Positions 33,752-41,126 of a DNA stretch of 64,000 nt are shown one piece after another. The translations under genes were made by a program, and so were the position numbers. The stretch lies in assembly GCA_049510975.1 (NCBI GenBank), contig JBEKYM010000005.1, forward strand, positions 1 through 64,000, given 5' to 3'. This stretch comes from JAKACA01 sp049510975 (lineage in GTDB: Bacteria > Actinomycetota > Acidimicrobiia > Acidimicrobiales > Bog-793). Every line of letters starts with the position of its first letter. Position 1 is the first letter of the stretch. The notes beneath the pieces were generated by a model. The model was not told the DNA's origin. It saw nothing but the letters and a program-made list of their open reading frames with translations, and searched no databases.

Positions 33752-33783
33752 AAAGAGGGTGCCCTGCAAGGGGCGCCCTCTTT
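33752..33783 (+). terminator. Strong terminator-like hairpin with no gene upstream
   Basis: AAAGAGGGTGCCC (33752-33764) pairs with GGGCGCCCTCTTT (33771-33783) around a 6-base loop, one G-U pair only. The flanks carry short T-runs on both strands. No coding gene reads into it on the plus strand, so it may end a small RNA, attenuate the inositol operon leader, or block read-through between the divergent genes. Confidence 0.6.
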
Positions 33784-33804
33784 CGCGCCCCGGCTCGGTA
33801 TCCC

Positions 33805-33833
33805 TTGACAGCTGCCACCCATTCGTGTAATCG
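33805..33833 (+). promoter_or_regulatory. Predicted promoter of the inositol operon
   Basis: A perfect TTGACA (33805-33810) is followed after 17 bases by TAATCG (33828-33833). The latter overlaps the first LacI-type palindrome, which fits direct repression of the LacI gene and everything downstream. Confidence 0.55.
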
Positions 33834-33874
33834 TTACCAAAACTCAATGTAATCGTTTAACCTCAAACGTTACA
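33827..33874 (+). promoter_or_regulatory. LacI-type operators upstream of the inositol operon
   Basis: Two sites are visible. GTAA-TCG-TTAC (33827-33837) is an exact inverted repeat over the -10 element. TGTAATCGTTT (33848-33858) and AAACGTTACA (33865-33874) form a second inverted repeat with one extra base in the left arm. The shared TGTAA-CG-TT elements are of the kind bound by LacI-family dimers, most likely the product of the next gene. Confidence 0.6.
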
Positions 33875-34008
33875 AGGGCAAACTGAGTCAGCCAGCTCGG
33901 CCGCGCAGGCCGGATCTGGACGAGGTGTCGCGCGCTGAGAAGGGGGGGTAGCGCCATGCCTGACGGTTCGTCGATGGACGGTTGCCGTCCCTGGACAGCG
34001 TCGCCGCC

Positions 34009-35142
34009 GTGACCCGGCCGGTGACGATCAAGGACGTGGCCGCCGCCGCCGGCGTGTCGACCGCCACCGTGAGCCGCGTGCTCACCGGGGACACCGCCAT
34101 CAGCGCCGCCCGCAGGGCAGCCGTGCTGAGCACGGCGAGGCGCCTGCAGTACCGACCCTCGGCGGCCGCTCGCCGGCTTCGCACCAAGTCGAGCTCCCTG
34201 CTCGGCGTCGTCGTGCAGAGCGTCGGGGACGGCTACGTCGGCGAGGTCGTCCTCGGGATCCAGAACCGCGCCCGCGATTTCGGCTTCCAGCCGCTCTTCT
34301 TCGTCTCCGAGGGCCAGGCCCGCCTCGAGGCCGAGGCACTCGAGGTCTTCTTGTCCGAGCAGGTCCGCGAGCTCATCTCGGTGTCGCCGACGGGGCGCCC
34401 GCACCTGCTCGGCCAGGCCGTGGAAAACGGCCTGCACGTGAGCGTCATCAACTGGGACCTCGAGGTTCCCTCCCGGCTCTTCTCCGACCTCGAGCACGGT
34501 GAGGCCAAGAGCCTCCCGCGCTTCGGCTCGAGCGCCGTCGAGAAGTCCATCTGCCACATCAACTTCGACGACGTCGGCGCCGGCATCATGGCGACGTCCC
34601 ACCTCCTCGAGCTGGGCCACCGCAAGCTCGCCTACCTGCGCGGCCCGGACGTGCGCTCCAGCCTGCTGCGCCTGGCCGGCTTCCGGCGGGCGCTCGAAGC
34701 TGCCGGTCTGTGGCCACAAACGGTCCTCACGGCCGAGTCCCCGGTGCTGCAGAGTCGCGAGATCGCCATCGCCGCCTTCCTGTCGAGCCAGCGGCCGCCG
34801 CTCGGCATCGTCGCCTACGACGACCTCTGCGCCGTGGCGACGCTGCGGGCCGCCCACTACGCCGGCTGGCGCGTGCCGGAGGATCTGTCGGTCGTCGGCA
34901 TCGACGACATCCAGTTCTCCGCGTACACCAACCCCGGCCTCACCACGGTGGCCCAGCCCAAGCAGGAGCTCGGGGCGCTTGCCGTCGACGCCCTCCTCAG
35001 CCCGAGCGAGACGACCGCCGGCAAGCGGATGCTCGACGGCAGCCTCGTGGTGCGTGAGTCGACGGCGGCGGTCGATGCCGCCCTCGAGAGCCGGGGGCGC
35101 AACGGCAAGGGTGGCCGGGCTGCTGCCGGCGGTGGCCGATGA
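34009..35142 (+). CDS. LacI family transcriptional regulator of the inositol operon
   Basis: A 377-residue LacI/GalR-type repressor. The helix-turn-helix is VTIKDVAAAAGVSTATVSRV, followed by the hinge and a periplasmic-binding-protein-like sensor domain with SSSLLGVVVQSVGDGYV, GHRKLAYLRGP and IVAYDDLCA. An extra loop of about 30 residues in the sensor domain is longer than in typical members. The GTG at 34009 is used; a TTG at 33982 is in frame, and neither has a strong Shine-Dalgarno. It overlaps the first permease gene by 4 bases, so it is the first gene of the operon it probably controls. The inducer is likely an inositol-type compound or intermediate. Confidence 0.9.
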   Translation: MTRPVTIKDVAAAAGVSTATVSRVLTGDTAISAARRAAVLSTARRLQYRPSAAARRLRTKSSSLLGVVVQSVGDGYVGEVVLGIQNRARDFGFQPLFFVSEGQARLEAEALEVFLSEQVRELISVSPTGRPHLLGQAVENGLHVSVINWDLEVPSRLFSDLEHGEAKSLPRFGSSAVEKSICHINFDDVGAGIMATSHLLELGHRKLAYLRGPDVRSSLLRLAGFRRALEAAGLWPQTVLTAESPVLQSREIAIAAFLSSQRPPLGIVAYDDLCAVATLRAAHYAGWRVPEDLSVVGIDDIQFSAYTNPGLTTVAQPKQELGALAVDALLSPSETTAGKRMLDGSLVVRESTAAVDAALESRGRNGKGGRAAAGGGR

Positions 35143-36122
35143 GCGTCGACACCCGAGTCGCCGAGCAGGAGATCGGGGCGCACGGCGGTCTGCCGGCACC
35201 GGTCGGTATCCGCAAGCAGGCGATGCGGCGGCTGCGCCGCGACCCGGTGTTCATGTTCGCCTTCAGCGTGTTCGTGTTCCTCGTGCTCGCCGCCATCTTC
35301 GGCGGCCCGCTCGCCGCTCACCTGACGGGCCACCCGCCCAACTCGCAGTACGCCAACGCCCTCGGCGTGAACGCCCTGCCGATCGGCATCATGCAGCGCA
35401 CCTACCTCGCCAACGGCGTCACGCACAACCCCCACGGGAGCCTCTTCATCTTCGGGGCGGACGCCCTCGGGCGCGACGAGCTCGTGCGAGTCCTCTACGG
35501 CGCCCGTATCTCGCTCCTCGTGGCGGGCGGCGCCACCGGGCTCGCCCTCATCATCGGCGTCTCGCTCGGGCTGCTCGCCGGTTACCTCGGCGGCTGGGTG
35601 GACGGCCTCGTCAACCGACTGACCGAGACGGCAATGGCGTTCCCGAACCTGCTCCTCGCCGTCGGCATCGCCGTCGTCATCGGTCCGGGCATCCTCAACG
35701 TCGTCGTCATCATCGCCTTGTTCACGTGGTACTACCCGGCACGAATCGTCCGCAGCGCCACGGCTGCCACCAAGCAGATGACCTTCGTGGCGGCAGCTCG
35801 CACGATGGGCGCCCGGCCGCGGCGCATCCTGCTCGTCCACCTGCTGCCTCAGGTCTGGGGGCCGCTGCTCGTCTATGCCACCTCCATCATCGCCAACAAC
35901 ATCTTGTTCGAGGCGGGGTTGTCCTACCTCGGCGTGGGCGTGCCGGAGCCGACGGCGAGCTGGGGATCGATGCTCTCGGACGCCGTGCAGTCCTCCATGT
36001 ACCTCGTCGACCTGCCACTGGCGCTCATCCCCGGGCTGGCGCTGTTGATCACGATGCTGTCCTTCAACCTCATGGGGGACGGGCTCCGTGACGCCCTCGA
36101 CCCGAAGGGAGTCCGCCGATGA
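35139..36122 (+). CDS. ABC transporter permease, DppC/OppC-like
   Basis: A 327-residue inner-membrane permease of the dipeptide/oligopeptide importer class. It has the N-terminal OppC-N segment with its first helix (FMFAFSVFVFLVLAAIF) and the binding-protein-dependent transport domain with the EAA loop (AARTMGARPRRILLVHLLPQ). The soluble loop between helices 1 and 2 contains FGADALGRDELVRVLYGAR, characteristic of DppC. It overlaps LacI by 4 bases upstream and the second permease by 4 bases downstream. The gene order (C before B) is the reverse of the usual order. It should pair with the DppB-like protein in one importer. Confidence 0.92.
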   Translation: MSVDTRVAEQEIGAHGGLPAPVGIRKQAMRRLRRDPVFMFAFSVFVFLVLAAIFGGPLAAHLTGHPPNSQYANALGVNALPIGIMQRTYLANGVTHNPHGSLFIFGADALGRDELVRVLYGARISLLVAGGATGLALIIGVSLGLLAGYLGGWVDGLVNRLTETAMAFPNLLLAVGIAVVIGPGILNVVVIIALFTWYYPARIVRSATAATKQMTFVAAARTMGARPRRILLVHLLPQVWGPLLVYATSIIANNILFEAGLSYLGVGVPEPTASWGSMLSDAVQSSMYLVDLPLALIPGLALLITMLSFNLMGDGLRDALDPKGVRR

Positions 36123-37132
36123 GGCGAATGATCTTCCGCCGGCTGCTCGGCGCCGTCATCCAGCTGTTCGTCGTGACGATCCTCGCCTGGTTCCTCTTCT
36201 TCGTCATCGCCCGCTTCACGGGCGCTTCGCCGGCGCAGCGGATCGCCGGCAAGACCGCCAGCGCCGCCCAGATCGCCCTCGTGGCGAAGATTCTCGGCCT
36301 CAACAAGCCGTACTGGGACCAGTACTGGATCTTCTTGAAGAACCTGCTGCACGGGAATTTCGGCTACTCCTACTTCCAGGACCGCAACGTCTCGGCCATC
36401 CTCTGGCCGGCCACGCGGGCAACGGCCTCGCTCGTGCTCGGCGCCGCCGTCATCTGGCTCGCCATCGCGGCGCCGATCGGCGCCTACGGCGGTCTCCGCC
36501 CCCGTTCGATGGGTGACATCGCCGGGCGGGCGCTGGCGATCTTCGGGATGTCGATCCCGGTGTTCTGGCTGGCGCCCATGATGTCGTACTTCTTCGCCTT
36601 CGAGCCCACCCAAGGCCGCATCCTCGGCCTGCCCATCCTCCATCGCGGCACCACGCTGTTCCCGATCACCGGCTACGTCGACTTCGGCACGAGCCCACTC
36701 GAATGGGCGTATCACCTCATCTTGCCGTGGCTCACGCTGGCGACGGGTTTCGCCGCCGTGTACATCCGCTATGTCCGCACCCTCACCGCCGAGCAGCTCG
36801 GGGAGGACTACACCCGGACCGCAAAGGCCAAGGGCGCCCCGACGAGCCGGATCCTCATCCGCCACGTCGGCCGCAACATCGCCCCCACGATGACGGTGCT
36901 GCTCGGCGCAGACGTCGCCACGGCGCTGAGCGGCGTCTTCTTCGTGGAGACGGTGTTCAACATCCCGGGGCTCGGCTTCACCGGGGTGTACGCCATCCAG
37001 ACCCTCGACTACCCCGTCATCACCGGCGTCGTCATCGTGTCGGCCATGATCGCCGTCATCGCCAACACGATCGTCGACCTCCTCCACGGCGTCCTCGACC
37101 CACGCGTGCGACGGGTGGTGGCCCGGTCGTGA
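36119..37132 (+). CDS. ABC transporter permease, DppB/OppB-like
   Basis: A 337-residue permease partner of the preceding gene. The N-terminus FRRLLGAVIQLFVVTILAWF is typical of DppB/OppB and is followed by the periplasmic loop LNKPYWDQYW. The EAA loop is DYTRTAKAKGAPTSRILIRH and the C-terminus has FFVETVFNIPGLGFTG. Six membrane helices are apparent. The ATG at 36119 overlaps the DppC-like stop. A 93-base gap follows before the binding-protein gene, the only sizeable break besides one at 43970-44025. Confidence 0.92.
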   Translation: MRRMIFRRLLGAVIQLFVVTILAWFLFFVIARFTGASPAQRIAGKTASAAQIALVAKILGLNKPYWDQYWIFLKNLLHGNFGYSYFQDRNVSAILWPATRATASLVLGAAVIWLAIAAPIGAYGGLRPRSMGDIAGRALAIFGMSIPVFWLAPMMSYFFAFEPTQGRILGLPILHRGTTLFPITGYVDFGTSPLEWAYHLILPWLTLATGFAAVYIRYVRTLTAEQLGEDYTRTAKAKGAPTSRILIRHVGRNIAPTMTVLLGADVATALSGVFFVETVFNIPGLGFTGVYAIQTLDYPVITGVVIVSAMIAVIANTIVDLLHGVLDPRVRRVVARS

Positions 37133-37225
37133 GAGGGATCTCCGAAGCGTTGTTCACGAACACTGATTGAGAGGGAAAGGGTGACCTGCTGTGACCACAA
37201 TGAGACAAGACGAAGGGAGCACGTC

Positions 37226-38896
37226 ATGAGGAAACTGCCCGGCCGTCGCTGGAGAAGGACCGGCGTCATCGGCCTCGGCTTGCTGCTGACGCTGTCCGCT
37301 TGCTCCTCCGGCTCGAGCGGTGGGGGAACGGGTACGACGGCTGCGCCGTCGGGGGTGAGCGGCACGCTCACCGGCGCCATGGCCGCCGGCGCCATCGACA
37401 CCTTGGACCCGAACCGCTGGTACTTCGCCGTCACGTGGGGACTTGCCAATGCCATGTGCACGACGCTGATCCGCTACAAGGACGTCTCCGGCACGGCCGG
37501 CACGACACTGGTTCCCGGCACCGCCAACCTGCCGACGATCAGCTCGAACGGCCTCACCTACACCTACACGCTGCGTCCGGGGGTGAAGTTCGCCAACGGC
37601 CAGCCGATCACGCCTGCTGACATCAAGTACACCTGGATGAGGTTGATGGCACCTGCCATCGACACCGGCACGGGCTACTACTTCACGCTCGTGAAGGGCG
37701 CGGCGGCCTACCTCGCCGGCACCTCGAAGACGCTGCCGGGCATCACGACGACGTCGAACTCGGTGACGTTCCACCTGACTGCTCCCGACGGTGCCTTCTT
37801 GTACAAGACGGCGCTCCCGACCACCTGCCCGGTGCCGGTGGGGACCTCGATGAAGCCGGAGAACAACGGCAACATCGAGGAGACCTACGCCAGCGGTCCG
37901 TTCAAGTTGCTGTCGTACTCGCCGGGCCGCCAGCTCGTCCTCGGGTTCAACAAGAACTACGACCAGGCGCTCGGCGCTCGCGGGCACGTCTCCAAGATCC
38001 AGTTCACGATCGGGGTGCAGTCGACGCAGGCGACCGAGGAGATCCAAGCCGGCACGCTCGACTTCAACACGTCCAACCTGGACACGGCCGACATCATCAA
38101 GATCTCCCAGAACCCGTCGCTGGCCGCCCAGGTGCACACGTCGGCTCGCCCGGACATCACCTACCTGTTCCTCAACTACGAGGTGAAGCCGCTCAACAAC
38201 GTGGACGTCCGCAAGGCGATCAACTATGCGATCAACCGCACGGCCATCGAGGCGCAATGGGGTGGGCCGCTTGCCGGCACGCCGACGGACCAGATCGTCC
38301 CGCCGGCGCTCGTCGACTACAAGAAGTACTCCATCTACCCGAACACGCCGGACCTCACCAAGGCCAAGGCGCTCATGACCGCCTCCGGGGTGAAGCTGCC
38401 GGTGTCGCTCGACATCCGGACCCAGAACGACGCCCCTGGCTTCATGAACATGGCCGCCGTCATCCAGAGCGACCTGAAGCCGATCGGCATCAACCTCACG
38501 GTCGAGGGCACGCCGAACAGCGTCAACAGCTCCTACATCTCCAACTACAAGGACCACGTCCCGATGGGGATCGAGCCCTGGTCGGCGGACTTCCCGGATG
38601 CGGACGCCATCATCAACACCGGGCTCGACCCGGCGACACCGAACTTCGCGGCGAACTTCTCCCACTTCGGGGTCGCTTCGTTCATCCCGCAGTTCAACGC
38701 CGCCGCCGCCGCCCTCGGCGCCACCAGAGTGAAGGACTACCAGCAGCTCGACTACAACCTCATGTCGCAGCAGGCTCCGTACGCGCCGCTGTTCAACCCT
38801 CGCTGGTACGACTTCGTGTCGTCCCGGCTCGGTGGCTACGTGTACTCCGAAGCGATGGACGCCATCAACTACAACACGCTCTACATCAAGAGCTGA
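37226..38896 (+). CDS. ABC transporter substrate-binding lipoprotein, family 5
   Basis: A 556-residue extracytoplasmic binding protein of solute-binding family 5 (DppA/OppA/NikA class). The signal peptide ends in LSAC, so Cys26 is lipidated. Recognisable stretches are TYTLRPGVKFANGQPITPADIKYTW, ASGPFKLLSYSPGR, FLNYEVKPLNNVDVRKAINYA and QAPYAPLFNPRWYDF. The ATG at 37226 has AAGGGAG about 10 bases upstream; the frame extends 15 codons further. Family 5 proteins mostly bind peptides, but some bind oligosaccharides, opines, metals or antibiotics. In this operon the ligand is probably an inositol-containing compound; that is inferred from the neighbours. The higher copy need for a binding protein may be met by the separate leader in front of it. 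Confidence 0.9.
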   Translation: MRKLPGRRWRRTGVIGLGLLLTLSACSSGSSGGGTGTTAAPSGVSGTLTGAMAAGAIDTLDPNRWYFAVTWGLANAMCTTLIRYKDVSGTAGTTLVPGTANLPTISSNGLTYTYTLRPGVKFANGQPITPADIKYTWMRLMAPAIDTGTGYYFTLVKGAAAYLAGTSKTLPGITTTSNSVTFHLTAPDGAFLYKTALPTTCPVPVGTSMKPENNGNIEETYASGPFKLLSYSPGRQLVLGFNKNYDQALGARGHVSKIQFTIGVQSTQATEEIQAGTLDFNTSNLDTADIIKISQNPSLAAQVHTSARPDITYLFLNYEVKPLNNVDVRKAINYAINRTAIEAQWGGPLAGTPTDQIVPPALVDYKKYSIYPNTPDLTKAKALMTASGVKLPVSLDIRTQNDAPGFMNMAAVIQSDLKPIGINLTVEGTPNSVNSSYISNYKDHVPMGIEPWSADFPDADAIINTGLDPATPNFAANFSHFGVASFIPQFNAAAAALGATRVKDYQQLDYNLMSQQAPYAPLFNPRWYDFVSSRLGGYVYSEAMDAINYNTLYIKS

Positions 38897-38909
38897 AGTC
38901 CCCCTCAAC

Positions 38910-41126
38910 ATGACGGCGTTGCCCGGCAGAGTCGAGTCCGAGCGCGGTTCCACGCGCTCAGGTGAGTCCGCGCCTGCCGGACAACGCACGTCATCGGAGA
39001 CGTCCACGTCGAGCGAGGGCGCCAAGCCCTTGCTCGACGTGACGGATCTGACCATCTCGCTCGCGACCGAGGGTGGCGTCATCGAGGCCGTGCGAGGGAT
39101 CACGTTCTCCCTCCGAGCGGGCGAGACCCTCGGCGTGGTCGGTGAGTCCGGGTCGGGCAAGACCATGCTCTCGCTTGCAATTCTCGGCCTGCTGCCTGGC
39201 GCGGCCAACGTGACGGGATCGGTCCGGCTCGAAGGTCAGGAGCTGTTGACGGCCTCAGCCAAGCAATGGGACCGCGTCCGCGGCGCCCGCATCGCCATGG
39301 TGTTCCAGGACCCCATGACGGCCCTGAACCCGATGTACAACATCGGCTGGCAGGTGGCCGAATGCGTACGGCTGCACTCGACGATCAGCCGCCGGGCGGC
39401 CCAGCACCGCGCCGTCGAACTGCTGGACATGGTGGGCCTGCCGCAGCCCGGACAGATCGCCCGCCGCTTCCCTCACGAGTTGTCCGGCGGCATGCGGCAG
39501 CGGGTCGTGATCGCCATCGCCATCGCCAACCAGCCCGACCTGCTGATCGCCGACGAGCCGACGACGGCCTTGGACGTCACCGTGCAAGCCCAGATCCTCG
39601 ACACTCTCCGCTCGATCCGGGAGGAGACCGGATCGGCCATGATCCTCATCAGCCACGATCTCGGCGTCGTCGCCGGCGTGGCCGATCGAGTGCTCGTCAT
39701 GTACGCCGGCAAAGCCGTCGAGATCGGGCAGGTCGACGACGTCTTCACCGCTCCTCGAATGCCGTACACGATCGGCCTGTTGGCCTCGCTCCCCTCCATG
39801 GACGAGCGTCGCGGCAAGCTCGCCTCCATCGCAGGCACGCCACCGTCGGGCAGCGGATACGACGAAAGCTGCTCCTTTGCGCCTCGTTGCCCGATCGCGG
39901 CGCCGCAATGCGCGAAGGAGCCGGCGCTCGTCGCCGTCGGCCCCGCCCACAGCGCCGCCTGCGTCTTTGCTCTCGATTCCGGCCCAGCCGGCGGCGGGCC
40001 CCGCGGCCTGGATCAGCTCAACTGGGACGAGGGCGATCCCGTGGCGGCAGATCCGGCGGTCACGTCGCCGCCGGCCCCAGAGGCGGAATCGAACGGCGGC
40101 GACGCCGTCGTGATCGCCGTCTCCGGGCTGAAGAAACACTTCCGCATCCGCGGTGAGCAGTTCCGCTCCGTCGTCTCGTTGCAGGCCGTCGACGGCGTCG
40201 ACCTCGAGCTGCGGGCTGGGCGCTGCACGGCGCTCGTGGGCGAGTCGGGTTGTGGCAAGTCGACCTTCGCCCGCTTGCTCCTGCGGCTCGAGGACGCCAC
40301 AGCGGGCACCATCACGATGAACGGGCGCGACCTGACGACGCTCGACGACCAAGCCATGCGGGGCCTCCGCCGCGAGATCCAGATGGTGTTCCAGGACCCG
40401 TACTCCTCGCTCAACCCCCGCCTGTCGGTCGGCGAGATCGTCGCCGAGCCGCTCATCATCCACAAGATCCCCGATCGCGACCGGCGGGTGCGGTCGCTGT
40501 TGTCGAGCGTCGGCCTCGACCCGGCTGCGGGCGTTCGCTTTCCGGGCGAGTTCTCCGGCGGGCAGCGCCAGCGGATCGGGATCGCCCGGGCGCTCGCCCT
40601 CGAGCCCTCCACCCTCATCCTCGACGAGCCCGTCTCGGCGCTCGACGTGAGCATCCAGGCGAGCATCCTCAACCTCCTGCGAGACCTCCAGCGCGAACGG
40701 AACATGTCGTACCTGCTCATCGCGCACGACCTTGCCGTCGTACGCCAGATCGCGCACGAAGTCGCCGTCATGTACCTCGGCAGGATCGTGGAACAGGGTC
40801 CGGCCGACCTCATCTACCGGCGCCCCGCCCATCCCTACTCGACCGCCCTCATGTCGGCGGTTCCGATCCCGGACCCATCTCGGGAGCGCCGGCGGCAACG
40901 GATCCTGTTGAAAGGCGAGGTCCCGAGCGCCGTCGACCCACCGTCCGGTTGCCGCTTCCGAACCCGATGCTGGAAGGCCGACGCCCTCTGCGCCTCCGAA
41001 GTACCGATGCTCCGCCTCGTCGAAGGCGGTCACCGCGTTGCCTGTCACTACCCCGAGAACGGCCCTTGGGCTGGCGCCGAACCGGAGTTCGCACGAGCCG
41101 AGGGATCGAACGAGGAGGCACGATGA
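38910..41126 (+). CDS. Fused DppD-DppF-type ABC transporter ATP-binding protein
   Basis: A 738-residue single chain with both ATPase subunits of a Dpp/Opp importer. A 40-residue polar N-terminus is followed by ATPase 1 (Walker A GESGSGKTM near 78, signature LSGGMRQR, Walker B LLIADEPTTALDV) and its C-terminal oligopeptide domain with CSFAPRCPIAAPQC. A variable linker of about 50 residues leads to ATPase 2 (Walker A GESGCGKST near 444, FSGGQRQR, LILDEPVSALDV) and a second CRFRTRCWKADALC motif. In most bacteria these are two genes. The fusion fixes a 1:1 stoichiometry. It starts 14 bases after the binding-protein stop and overlaps the next gene by 4 bases. Confidence 0.93.
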   Translation: MTALPGRVESERGSTRSGESAPAGQRTSSETSTSSEGAKPLLDVTDLTISLATEGGVIEAVRGITFSLRAGETLGVVGESGSGKTMLSLAILGLLPGAANVTGSVRLEGQELLTASAKQWDRVRGARIAMVFQDPMTALNPMYNIGWQVAECVRLHSTISRRAAQHRAVELLDMVGLPQPGQIARRFPHELSGGMRQRVVIAIAIANQPDLLIADEPTTALDVTVQAQILDTLRSIREETGSAMILISHDLGVVAGVADRVLVMYAGKAVEIGQVDDVFTAPRMPYTIGLLASLPSMDERRGKLASIAGTPPSGSGYDESCSFAPRCPIAAPQCAKEPALVAVGPAHSAACVFALDSGPAGGGPRGLDQLNWDEGDPVAADPAVTSPPAPEAESNGGDAVVIAVSGLKKHFRIRGEQFRSVVSLQAVDGVDLELRAGRCTALVGESGCGKSTFARLLLRLEDATAGTITMNGRDLTTLDDQAMRGLRREIQMVFQDPYSSLNPRLSVGEIVAEPLIIHKIPDRDRRVRSLLSSVGLDPAAGVRFPGEFSGGQRQRIGIARALALEPSTLILDEPVSALDVSIQASILNLLRDLQRERNMSYLLIAHDLAVVRQIAHEVAVMYLGRIVEQGPADLIYRRPAHPYSTALMSAVPIPDPSRERRRQRILLKGEVPSAVDPPSGCRFRTRCWKADALCASEVPMLRLVEGGHRVACHYPENGPWAGAEPEFARAEGSNEEAR

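Larger units (their letters stand above)
33610..34008 (+). other. Non-coding gap between FAH and LacI genes
   Basis: This 399-base stretch has no credible gene. Its left part holds the FAH promoter. The middle has small hairpins (a CTGAG/CTCAG pair around 33728-33738) and a strong terminator-like stem at 33752-33783. The right part has the LacI promoter and LacI-type palindromes at 33805-33874. Confidence 0.7.

Noticed and set aside
37154..39208. A 684-codon minus-strand open frame opposite the binding-protein gene
   Set aside because: Low-complexity translation, no motif, and fully antisense to a clear lipoprotein gene and the ATPase start.
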